From Clostridiales bacterium (GTDB lineage: Bacteria > Bacillota > Clostridia > Lachnospirales > Lachnospiraceae): a stretch of 64,000 nt of DNA. The DNA lies in assembly GCA_019420275.1 (NCBI GenBank), contig JAHZHN010000011.1, positions 1 through 64,000 on the forward strand, given 5' to 3'. The notes below the pieces were generated by a model, which saw only the letters and a program-made list of their open reading frames with translations, did no database searches and was not told the DNA's origin. Numbering within the stretch: position 1 is the stretch's first letter; each line of letters starts with the position of its first letter. This document shows positions 7,975 to 16,800 of this stretch, piece by piece. Made by a program: the position numbers and the translations under genes.

Positions 7975-8481
7975 TTAGATAATGTTTTTTATTTTTCCAT
8001 GATCCAGCCTCAGAATCCGCTGATTCCGGCTTCCCCGGAATTTCAGTGTAATATCCTTCTCTTCCTCGATAAACCTTCCATCTACCAGAGTGTCAATACA
8101 GGAAAGCATAGGTTCTGTATGTTTGGTATATACCTTCCCTTCTGGTTTTAAATCTTTATCGTATCGATATCCGGTATAACACCAGACATTTTTCTTTGGA
8201 TACAGCTCTTTTATTTTCCTGAGAAGTCCTTCCAGCACTGCTTGGTTTTCCGGTTCAAAAGGTTCTCCTCCCAGCAGGGAGAAGCCTTCAATATAATCCG
8301 GCTTCAGAAGATCAAGAATCTCCTTTTCTGTCTCCGGTGTATATGGTTTTCCATAATGGAAATCCCATGTTTCTTTGTTAAAACAGCCCGGACAGCAGTT
8401 TCTGCATCCGGATACGAACAGGCTGACACGTACACCGGTTCCATTGGCAATATCACATTTCTTGATCTCTCCGTAATACAT
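7975..8481 (-). CDS. nrdG: Anaerobic ribonucleotide reductase activating protein
   Basis: A 168-residue radical SAM enzyme that installs the glycyl radical on NrdD. The [4Fe-4S] binding motif CRNCCPGC (C-x3-C-x2-C) lies at about residues 26-33, and LLGGEPF matches the SAM-binding GGE motif. The start at 8481 has AAGGAAAGGA upstream. It begins 15 bases after nrdD on the same strand, so the two form an operon that ends at the hairpin at 7895-7947. The protein length is normal for the family. Confidence 0.96.
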   Translation of the reverse strand: MYYGEIKKCDIANGTGVRVSLFVSGCRNCCPGCFNKETWDFHYGKPYTPETEKEILDLLKPDYIEGFSLLGGEPFEPENQAVLEGLLRKIKELYPKKNVWCYTGYRYDKDLKPEGKVYTKHTEPMLSCIDTLVDGRFIEEEKDITLKFRGSRNQRILRLDHGKIKNII

Positions 8482-8496
8482 ATCCCGTTCCTTTCC

Positions 8497-10686
8497 TTAC
8501 AGATGAAGCACTCGGTCTTTGATTTCCTGCGTTCGTCCCTGATTCCAGAACTGAGTTCCAATGTATCCGCAGGTACGGCGTGCCACAAACATCTGATCTT
8601 GATCTGTATTTCCACAGTTTGGGCATTCCCAGATCAGTTTTCCTGATTCATCTTCCTTAATCTGAATCTCACCGTCATATCCGCATACCTCACAGAAATC
8701 ACTCTTGGTATTAAGTTCCGCATACATAATATTATCATAAATAAACTGCATAACAGATAAAACCGCCGGAATGTTGTCCTGCATGTTCGGCACCTCAATA
8801 TAGCTGATCGCACCGCCCGGTGACAGTTTCTGGAATTCTGCTTCAAATGCCAGTTTGCTGAAAGCATCAATTTCTTCTGTTACATGTACATGGTAACTGT
8901 TTGTAATATAGTTTTTATCCGTAACACCCGGAATAATTCCAAAACGTTTCTGCAGACATTTTGCAAATTTATATGTTGTGGATTCCATCGGAGTTCCATA
9001 AACAGAATAACTGATATTTTCTGCTTCTTTCCACTCTTTGCATTTATCATTGAGTTTCTGCATAACTTTCAGTGCAAATTTTTTAGCTTCAGGATCTGTA
9101 TGAGATTTTCCTGTCATTCTTACACACATCTCATATAATCCTGCATATCCAAGAGAAATGGTAGAATATCCATTATACAAAAGTTTGTCAATGGTCTCTC
9201 CTTTTTTCAGTCTTGCCAGAGCGCCATGCTGCCATAAAATCGGAGCCACATCAGACACCGTGCCAAGAAGTCTTTCATGGCGGCATCGAAGAGCTCTGTG
9301 ACAAAGTTCCAGCCTTTCGTCCAGAATCTTCCAAAATTCATCCATATCTCCTTCAGAAGAACATGCCACATCAACCAGGTTGATAGTTACAACACCTTGA
9401 TTAAATCTTCCATAGAATTTATGACTTCCGTCCGGATTCCTCTGGGAATCTTCCACAGTCAGGAAAGAGCGGCATCCCATACACGTGTATACTTCTCCCT
9501 GTTTCAGAGAGCGCATTACTTTGGCAGAGATATAATCCGGCACCATACGCTTCGCTGTACATTTTGCTGCTAACTCTGTCAGATACCAATACTTAGAATC
9601 CGGTGTGATATTATCTTCATCCAGCGCATAAATTAATTTTGGAAATGCCGGAGTGATCCATACACCTTTTTCATTCTTAACTCCCTGGATCCTCTGTTTT
9701 AACACTTCTTCAATCACCATGGCAAGATCGTCTCTTGTCCTGCCTTCCGGCACCTCATCCAGATACATAAAGACTGTAACAAAAGGCGCCTGGCCATTAC
9801 AAGTCATCAATGTAACCAGCTGATACTGGATTGTCTGAATTCCTTGTTTGATCTCATCTCGAAGACGCATCTCTGTGATCTGATCGATCACAGCTTCATC
9901 CATCGTCTCATGGCATGCTTTTCTTTCTTTCACAACATTTTTGCGAAGTTTTTTTCTGCTCACATCAACAAACGGAGCTAAATGCGCCAGAGTAAAAGAC
10001 TGTCCGCCGTACTGATTGCTGGCTACCTGTGCAACAATCTGTGTCGTAACATTGCATGCCGTGAAAAAAGAATGCGGCTTTTCAATCATTGTCTCACTAA
10101 TGACCGTACCATTTTGGAGCATATCTTCAAGATTGATCAGATCACAGTTATGTTCTTTCTGCGCAAAATAGTCAGAATCATGAAAATGGATAATTCCTTC
10201 CTCATGGGCTCGAATAATCTCTTCCGGCAGAAGCACTCTTCGGGTCAAATCTTTGCTGACTTCTCCTGCCATATAATCTCTCTGAGTTGAATTAATAACA
10301 GGATTTTTATTAGAATTCTCCTGTGTTACTTCTTCATTGATATTCTCAATCAAAGATAAGATTCCATCGTCGGTTGTATTCGATTTTCTTGATAATTCCC
10401 GTTTAAAACGATATCTTACATATTTTTGTGCGACTTCATACCCGCGCATCTCCATGATTCCGGTCTCTACCATGTTCTGGATATCTTCTACATTCACAGC
10501 ATGGGAAGAATTCTTTACCTGTGCCGCTACGTTGTCCGCAACCGCTCTGATCTGGTGCTGATTCATCTTATGGATTGCCGGGACTTCGTGATTTGCCTTT
10601 TTTATCGCATTCACGATTTTAGACAGATCAAAATCAACTTCCTCCCCGTTTCTCTTGATAATCTTTGTTTTGACTTTAGAACTCAT
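8497..10686 (-). CDS. nrdD: Anaerobic (class III) ribonucleoside-triphosphate reductase
   Basis: A 729-residue enzyme that reduces ribonucleotides to deoxyribonucleotides without oxygen. The N-terminal ATP-cone (about 5-95) binds ATP/dATP for allosteric control. The catalytic barrel follows, with the zinc site CEVCGYDG and CPNCGN (two CxxC pairs, about 668-700) and the glycyl radical region RTCGYIG, Gly near 707, close to the C-terminus. The start has AAAGGTGGGG upstream. An NrdR box lies about 65 bases before the start codon. nrdG follows at 15 bases. This is the only ribonucleotide reductase in the window and fits an obligate anaerobe. Confidence 0.97.
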   Translation of the reverse strand: MSSKVKTKIIKRNGEEVDFDLSKIVNAIKKANHEVPAIHKMNQHQIRAVADNVAAQVKNSSHAVNVEDIQNMVETGIMEMRGYEVAQKYVRYRFKRELSRKSNTTDDGILSLIENINEEVTQENSNKNPVINSTQRDYMAGEVSKDLTRRVLLPEEIIRAHEEGIIHFHDSDYFAQKEHNCDLINLEDMLQNGTVISETMIEKPHSFFTACNVTTQIVAQVASNQYGGQSFTLAHLAPFVDVSRKKLRKNVVKERKACHETMDEAVIDQITEMRLRDEIKQGIQTIQYQLVTLMTCNGQAPFVTVFMYLDEVPEGRTRDDLAMVIEEVLKQRIQGVKNEKGVWITPAFPKLIYALDEDNITPDSKYWYLTELAAKCTAKRMVPDYISAKVMRSLKQGEVYTCMGCRSFLTVEDSQRNPDGSHKFYGRFNQGVVTINLVDVACSSEGDMDEFWKILDERLELCHRALRCRHERLLGTVSDVAPILWQHGALARLKKGETIDKLLYNGYSTISLGYAGLYEMCVRMTGKSHTDPEAKKFALKVMQKLNDKCKEWKEAENISYSVYGTPMESTTYKFAKCLQKRFGIIPGVTDKNYITNSYHVHVTEEIDAFSKLAFEAEFQKLSPGGAISYIEVPNMQDNIPAVLSVMQFIYDNIMYAELNTKSDFCEVCGYDGEIQIKEDESGKLIWECPNCGNTDQDQMFVARRTCGYIGTQFWNQGRTQEIKDRVLHL

Positions 10687-10747
10687 ATTTCCCCACCTTT
10701 GACATTACATACATAATACTAAATATAGTTATTTTTCTTCCCACAAG

Positions 10748-10762
10748 ACACTATATCTTGTG
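10748..10762. promoter_or_regulatory. NrdR box upstream of nrdD
   Basis: The 15-base element ACACTATATCTTGTG matches the NrdR repressor consensus (acaCWATATmTwGTG type). It overlaps a possible -10 (TATAGT on the minus strand) of nrdD. The element sits inside a wider inverted repeat, CCACAAGA at 10741-10748 and TCTTGTGG at 10756-10763. NrdR boxes usually come in pairs about three helical turns apart; a second good copy was not found. Confidence 0.75.
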
Positions 10763-10829
10763 GTGTTCTTCTATATTACACTATTCGGAAAAAAAAAGAA
10801 AGGGTTGACTTTTTGAAATTTCTTTTTTT

Positions 10830-11390
10830 TTACAGAATCCCCAAATGCTCCAGAAGGATCTTTACCCCCAAAAGTATCAGAATTACGCCGCCTGCAAGCT
10901 CCGCCTTTGACTTATATCGGGTTCCAAAAATATTTCCGATTTTTACTCCTGCAGCTGCAATTGCAAAGGTACAGATTCCTATTATGGATGCCGCGGTGTA
11001 AATATTTACCTTTAAAAATGCAAATGTAATTCCTACCGCCAATGCATCAATGCTTGTTGCCACCGCCAGCAAAAACATTTCCTTGCATTTTAAAGAACCG
11101 TCATCTAGCTCTTCTTCATCTGAACAAGCTTCTTTTATCATATTGGCACCAATCACTGCCAGTAAAACAAAAGCAATCCAATGATCAACTGCCGTAATCT
11201 GTCGGCGAAACTGAGTTCCCAATAAAAATCCCAGAACAGGCATCAATGCCTGAAATCCTCCAAACCACAGTCCCACAATGGCAGCCTTTCCTACCGTCGC
11301 CTCCTTCATGGCAAGGCCTTTACAAATGGAAACAGCAAAAGCATCCATAGCCAGTCCCACTGCCAAAATAAAAAGTGACACAATATCCAT
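10830..11390 (-). CDS. mntP: Manganese efflux pump MntP
   Basis: A 186-residue, six-helix membrane protein that exports Mn(II). It is built from two related halves; the conserved acidic motifs are AVGLAMDAFAVSICKG (about 10-25) and AVATSIDALAVGITFA (about 107-122). The start at 11390 has TAGGAGGAAAT upstream. The function is strongly supported by the leader, a yybP-ykoY manganese riboswitch followed by a terminator, so transcription should be allowed when Mn is high. Its promoter carries a Fur-type box. Length is normal. Confidence 0.95.
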   Translation of the reverse strand: MDIVSLFILAVGLAMDAFAVSICKGLAMKEATVGKAAIVGLWFGGFQALMPVLGFLLGTQFRRQITAVDHWIAFVLLAVIGANMIKEACSDEEELDDGSLKCKEMFLLAVATSIDALAVGITFAFLKVNIYTAASIIGICTFAIAAAGVKIGNIFGTRYKSKAELAGGVILILLGVKILLEHLGIL

Positions 11391-11493
11391 ATTATTTCCT
11401 CCTAAAGTTTCTTGATCTGCTTCTCATGCGTCTGGCCATACTCTCATAATATCATTATCAGCCGAAAAACCAGATACTCTGGTCTTTGCAGCG

Positions 11494-11533
11494 CAAAAAA
11501 ATAACTCACAGGCGCCAAATGACGCCCATGAGT
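11494..11533 (-). terminator. Terminator of the mntP manganese riboswitch
   Basis: On the minus strand ACTCA...GGGCG pairs with CGCC...TGAGT, followed by TATTTTTTT. The 5' arm (CTCAT) is the same segment that closes aptamer stem P1, so the terminator and the ligand-bound aptamer are mutually exclusive. Confidence 0.85.
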
Positions 11534-11617
11534 CTCGCTAATTAAAGCAGCACCAGATTGTTCCAATCATTATGTTGATGCTGCTGCAGTATCTCTGCCA
11601 GCTACTCCCTCATAGGA
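11526..11617 (-). ncRNA. yybP-ykoY manganese riboswitch
   Basis: The minus strand shows the conserved elements ATGAGGGAGTAGC at the 5' side, ATCAACA in the middle, and TAGCGAGACTCAT at the 3' side. Stem P1 is ATGAG/CTCAT. The GGAGTAGC and GCGAGAC loops are the two docking loops that bind Mn(II) in this class. It sits between a consensus promoter and mntP, with an adjacent terminator. Confidence 0.9.
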
Positions 11618-11625
11618 TTATTTGT

Positions 11626-11654
11626 ATCATATCTTAATTGAGAATCATTGTCAA
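11626..11654 (-). promoter_or_regulatory. Promoter of mntP
   Basis: On the minus strand TTGACA (11649-11654) and TATGAT (11626-11631) are 17 bases apart. Transcription would start just before the manganese riboswitch. Confidence 0.85.
11639..11653. promoter_or_regulatory. Fur/PerR-type box over the mntP promoter
   Basis: TGAGAATCATTGTCA matches the 7-1-7 Fur-family consensus TGATAATNATTATCA at 12 of 14 defined positions and covers the -35 and most of the spacer of the mntP promoter. Which Fur-family member would bind (Fur, PerR, Zur) cannot be told from sequence. Confidence 0.55.
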
Positions 11655-11680
11655 TGCAGAAAATAAAAGATTTGTATCTC

Positions 11681-12208
11681 TTATTTCCCAACTCTTATGA
11701 TATAATCTTCTTTTCTCGGAGCTGCTTGTGGATATTCACAGTCACGATATCCAAGGATGCAGTTTCCCACACCAATATAATCGTCCGGAATGCCCCATTC
11801 TTTTTTCATTTTCTTTCCTTCTTCTGTCTCAAACACTTCCTTTGCACGATGGATCCAGCAGGAATCAATACCCACTGCATGAGCCGCATTCATCAAATTG
11901 CCTATGACAAGGCTTCCGTCTTCTACGTGAGTCGGCCGCTTCGTATCAGAAAATACTACAACAACAGTCGGTGCTCCATAAAAAGGATCCGCATCCGTTC
12001 CCATGATTTCTGCGTTCATTTTTGAAAGTTTTGACACTAATTCTGGATTCTGAACTACCGCCATCATAGAGGCCTGTTTTCCCATTCCACATGCAGCATA
12101 AGTCCCTGCTTCCAAAATTTCTTCCAGAAGATCATCTGGTATCTGTGTATTTTTATATTTTCGAATGCTTCTTCTCGTTTTTAATACTTCTAATGTTTCA
12201 TTTGACAT
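11681..12208 (-). CDS. Nitroreductase family protein
   Basis: A 175-residue FMN-dependent NAD(P)H oxidoreductase of the nitroreductase family. The N-terminal RRSIRKYKNTQIPDD segment carries the FMN phosphate-binding Arg residues, and ILGYRDCEYPQAAPRKE near the C-terminus matches the second FMN contact. The physiological substrate is unknown. The start at 12208 has AGGAGAG upstream; TTGTAA and TAAAAT with 16-base spacing form a likely promoter near 12260-12290. A short AT-rich hairpin (AAATAAGAGAT/ATCTTTTATTT) overlaps the stop codon and may terminate it just before the mntP promoter. Confidence 0.9.
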   Translation of the reverse strand: MSNETLEVLKTRRSIRKYKNTQIPDDLLEEILEAGTYAACGMGKQASMMAVVQNPELVSKLSKMNAEIMGTDADPFYGAPTVVVVFSDTKRPTHVEDGSLVIGNLMNAAHAVGIDSCWIHRAKEVFETEEGKKMKKEWGIPDDYIGVGNCILGYRDCEYPQAAPRKEDYIIRVGK

Positions 12209-12432
12209 ATATATCTCTCCTATCCGTCAAACTGATATCTTGTGCATTTCGTTACTCCTTTATTTTACCACAGAGAAAAAATCTTACAAGAGACGGCTGA
12301 GATTCAAAATAAGATTTCCTGTTCCATCTGACTTATGCTTTTTTGTCTTTTTGCAAAGACTATTCCCAGACTGTATGATTTTCAATCAAATTTTTCTGCA
12401 GTGATCTTATAATATGACAGGAGGAATCTATT

Positions 12433-13701
12433 TTGAACATGAGTCTGACTCTTCGGATTGCAGCTATCTTCTCTCTGCTGGCTCTTTCCGGTTTCTTCTC
12501 ATCCGCCGAGACGGCTCTTACAACCATAAATCCGCATACAGCCCGCACCCTGGCCAAAGAAGGAGACAAACGGGCACGTACTCTCTGCCGATTAATCGAA
12601 AATCAGGGACAAATGCTATCCGGCATCCTGATTGGCAATAACCTGGTCAATATCTCACTGACATCCCTTTCTACCTCCATCGCCATCGAAATATTCGGAA
12701 ACATTGGCGCTGGAATTGCCACCGGTATTCTTACACTCCTAATTCTTGTTTTCGGTGAAATTACTCCGAAAACTTTTGCAGCAGTCTATAATATGCGTCT
12801 GGCTCTGTCATACGCACCTGTTATTGACGTTGTAATCCGTGTACTCTCTCCTCTGATTACTTTGATACACAAAACATCTGAGATCCTGCTCCGTTTTATG
12901 AAGCTGAATCCAGACCGTACAAAACAGTCCATAACAGAAAAAGAAATCCGAACTATCGTCGATGCCGGCTATGAAAACGGTACCATCGAAGAAGATGAAA
13001 AAGAAATGATAGACAACGTTTTTGATTTTAAAAATCTAACTGCCAAAGACATTATGCTCCCTCATATTGATATCTCTTTGGTTTCTCTAACTGCTTCTTA
13101 TGATGAAATTGTAAATATCTTTCTGGAAGATGGATATTCCCGTCTTCCAGTCTATGACGACAAAAAAGATACCATCGTTGGAATTCTTTATCTGAAAGAT
13201 CTGTATTTTTATAGTATTCGTCATTATGAAGCAGATTTCTGTCTGAAAGATATCATGCGCGTACCCTTTTTCACTTATGAAACACAAAAAGTTTCTGATC
13301 TTCTGTTCCAGATGAGAGAGCAATCTCTGAGTTTCGCCATTGTGCTGAATGAATATGGAGGTGCAGTCGGTCTCATTACACTGGAAGATATTGTCGAAGA
13401 AATTTTCGGAGACCTTCGAGATGAATTCGACTATAAAAAAGAAGCACCTCTTCAAAAAATAAAGGAAGGTGCTTATCTGGTATCTGCTTCTATGAAATTG
13501 GACGATATTAATGATCTGCTCAGTCTGAATCTTCATTCCAAAGATTATGATTCCATCGGCGGATATATAATTCAGCTGCTCGGACATCTTCCAAAGGAAG
13601 GCGAGCAGACCGAAGATGACAATGCCATTTTTCAGATCATTTCCATAACCAGAACTCGGATTGAAAAAATTAAAATCATTTTGAAAAAGCATAATAACTA
13701 A
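12433..13701 (+). CDS. CNNM/CBS domain transporter (hemolysin C / CorC family)
   Basis: A 422-residue membrane protein. The N-terminal DUF21/CNNM domain (about 1-185) has three to four membrane segments and contains FSSAETALTT and GEITPKTFA; then a pair of CBS domains (about 200-330), including MLPHIDISLVSLTA and EYGGAVGLITLEDIVEEIFG; then a C-terminal CorC_HlyC domain (about 345-420). Relatives handle Mg(II) or Co(II) efflux or resistance rather than hemolysis. The start is TTG at 12433 with ACAGGAGG 8 bases upstream; an ATG lies two codons later. TATAAT at about 12410 is a probable -10. It converges on purL. Confidence 0.9.
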   Translation: MNMSLTLRIAAIFSLLALSGFFSSAETALTTINPHTARTLAKEGDKRARTLCRLIENQGQMLSGILIGNNLVNISLTSLSTSIAIEIFGNIGAGIATGILTLLILVFGEITPKTFAAVYNMRLALSYAPVIDVVIRVLSPLITLIHKTSEILLRFMKLNPDRTKQSITEKEIRTIVDAGYENGTIEEDEKEMIDNVFDFKNLTAKDIMLPHIDISLVSLTASYDEIVNIFLEDGYSRLPVYDDKKDTIVGILYLKDLYFYSIRHYEADFCLKDIMRVPFFTYETQKVSDLLFQMREQSLSFAIVLNEYGGAVGLITLEDIVEEIFGDLRDEFDYKKEAPLQKIKEGAYLVSASMKLDDINDLLSLNLHSKDYDSIGGYIIQLLGHLPKEGEQTEDDNAIFQIISITRTRIEKIKIILKKHNN

Positions 13702-13753
13702 GTTTTATATCTTTTTTTATGAAAAAATTTTATAATTCCATTCTTTTTATGGC

Positions 13754-13791
13754 AAAAAGAGATGCCGATTCCATATGGAATCCGGCATCTC
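13754..13791 (-). terminator. Terminator of purL
   Basis: On the minus strand GAGATGCCGGATTCC and GGAATCGGCATCTC (one bulge) form a long stem followed by TTTTTG, 12 bases after the purL stop codon. Confidence 0.88.
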
Positions 13792-13803
13792 CTGATTCAT
13801 GCT

Positions 13804-16800
13804 TTATTTAAAATATTCTACTCCTGATTCAAAAATCTTCTGATCTTTATTTCCATAGATATTCTCGCTTACATAGATTCCCTTTCTTTCGGAATGTCCC
13901 ATCTTTCCGAGAACTCTTCCATCCGGGCTTGTGATTCCCTCGATCGCAAAGTAAGATCCATTTGGGTTGTAATCTTCGTCCATGGTCGGATCTTCTCCCA
14001 GATCTACATACTGAGTCGCAACCTGTCCATTGACAAACAGCTTTTCAATCACATCATTGCTTGCCACAAAGCGTCCTTCTCCATGGGAAATCGGAATACT
14101 GAAGGTATCTCCTACACTTACCTTATTAAACCATGGAGACAAATCAGATACAACTTTAGTATACGCAATCTTAGATACATGCCGTCCGATTCGGTTCATC
14201 GTCAAAGTCGGAGATTCTGCTGTCTGTTCTACAATCTTTCCTTCCGGAACCAAACCAAGCTTGATCAATGCCTGGAATCCGTTACAAATACCAAGAACCA
14301 GACCATCTCTCTTCTCTAAAAGATCCATGACAGCTTCTTTTAATTTCTCATTTCTAAATGCAGCCGCGATAAATTTTGCAGATCCTTCCGGTTCATCACC
14401 TGCGCTGAATCCTCCTGGGAACATGATCATCTGGGATTCTTTGATCGCTTTTTCAAATACCTCTACTGAATCACGAATTCCCTGGGCATCTAAGTTCTTA
14501 AATACTTTTGTAATAACTTCCGCTCCTGCTGTCTCAAAGGCCTTTGCAGAATCGTATTCACAGTTTGTTCCTGGGAATACAGGAATGAATACTTTTGGTT
14601 TTGCGATCTTATTCTTGCATACATATACATTTCCTTTCTGATACAGACGGGAAATGTTCAATGTATCCTGACTTCCTTCTGATTTTGTCGGGAATACGCT
14701 CTCCAAAGGCTCTTTCCATGCTTCCACTGCCTCTTCCAGTGTTACTTTTTCCTCACCAAAGATAAATTCCGGTTTTTCGATTACTTCACCTAACAGCAGA
14801 CCCGGAATTCCCAGCTTGTGGATATCTCTGGAATCCATCTCGACTACAAAAGAACCGAAACGTGGATCTGTCAGATCAGAAAGTGTCACTTCCTCATCAA
14901 ATTTTACGCCATATCCGTTTCCGAAAGCCATCTTGGCCACTGCTTCCATAGTTCCTCCGGCACCAATAGCATAAGCAGACTTAATCTGTCCTTTCTTAAT
15001 CAGTTTATGGATCTGTTTATATATCTTCTTGACTTCTACATAAACCGGAAGATCGTATGCATCTGTAGGGAGACACAGACGAATCAGACGGTTTCCTGGT
15101 TTTTTCAGTTCCGGTGTAATCACATTCTTTACGTTTGCCACATCTACAGCAAAGGATACCAGAGTCGGCGGTACATCAATATCGTTAAACGTACCGGACA
15201 TGCTGTCTTTTCCTCCGATGGACGCAAGACCAAATCCAATCTGCGCCTGATAAGCTCCGAGCAAAGCAGCTACAGGCTGTCCCCAACGAGCTTTGTCTTC
15301 GCCCAGACGTTTGAAGTATTCCTGGAACGTAAGACGAATCTTTTTATAATTTCCGCCAGATGCAACAATTTTTGAAATAGATTCTGTGATCGCATAAACA
15401 GCTCCATGGAACGGACTCCATTTTGAAAGATATGGATCAAATCCATAGCTCATCATTGTTACCGTATTGGATTCTCCTTCCAGAATCGGCAGCTTTGCGA
15501 TCATTGTCTGGATTGGAGTCAGCTGATATTTTCCTCCATATGGCATAGTAACTGTTGCTGCCCCGATAGAGCTGTCAAACATTTCCACAAGACCTTTTTG
15601 AGAGCACACATTCAAATCTGACAATGTAGCCATACATAATTCTTTGAAAGAATCCGGTATGTCCTGCTCTTTTTCTTTGAAATAAGATTCAACCCTGTGA
15701 GGAATCTCAACATATACCTCTGTCTCCTGATGAGCTCCATTGGTATCCAAAAATGCCCTTGAAATATTTACGATTTCTTTTCCTCTCCAGGAAAGGATCA
15801 GTCTTGGATCCTCTGTCACCGTAGCTACTGCAACTGCTTCCAGATTTTCTTCAGCCGCATAAGCCAGGAACTGGTCAACATTTTTTGGATCAACGACAAC
15901 TGCCATTCTTTCCTGAGATTCAGAAATTGCCAATTCTGTTCCGTCCAGACCTGCATATTTCTTCGGCACTTTATCAAGATCTACGATCAATCCATCTGCC
16001 AGCTCACCAATTGCCACAGATACTCCTCCTGCACCAAAGTCATTACATTTCTTAATCAGACGGCTGACTTCTTCTCTCCTAAACAATCTCTGGATCTTAC
16101 GTTCTGTCGGCGGATTACCTTTCTGTACTTCCGCACCGCATGTCTCAATAGATTCTTCTGTATGAACCTTAGAAGATCCTGTTGCTCCTCCGCAGCCGTC
16201 ACGCCCAGTTCTTCCTCCAAGAAGTATGATAATATCTCCGGGATCAGAACTCTCTCTGACTACATTTTTTCTTGGAGCCGCACCCATAACGGCACCAATT
16301 TCCATACGTTTTGCCACATAATCCGGATGATAAATCTCATTGACCATTCCAGTGGCAAGTCCAATCTGATTTCCATAAGAACTGTAACCCTGTGCAGCTC
16401 CGGTTACAATCTTCCTCTGCGGAAGTTTTCCTTTTAAGGTATCTTTCAAAGGTACAGTAGGATCTGCCGCTCCAGTTACTCTCATCGCCTGGTAAACATA
16501 AGAACGTCCGGAAAGCGGATCTCGGATAGCTCCTCCAAGACATGTGGCAGCTCCACCAAACGGCTCAATCTCCGTCGGATGGTTGTGTGTTTCATTCTTA
16601 AAGCTGATCAGCCATTCTTCGTCTTCTCCTCCGTCAACAGATACAGGAACAACAATGCTGCAGGCGTTGATTTCATCACTCTCTTCCATATTATCCAGCT
16701 TGCCGTCCTTTTTAAGGCGGCGCATTGCCATCAATGCAATATCCATCAAACAGACAAATTTATCTTCTCTTCCGGCAAAAATGCTCTCATGATCTGCCAT

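Noticed and set aside
10764..10790. Second NrdR box next to the first
   Set aside because: TTCTATATTACAC shares only the central ATAT; the outer bases do not match the consensus.
12290..12340. TPP riboswitch (a CTGAGA-like core) upstream of the CNNM transporter
   Set aside because: Only the short CTGAGA core is present. The second conserved THI-box half and the pairing partner are missing.
16162..16437. Plus-strand 91-residue frame inside purL
   Set aside because: Antisense to a conserved part of purL; no ribosome-binding site and no match to known proteins.
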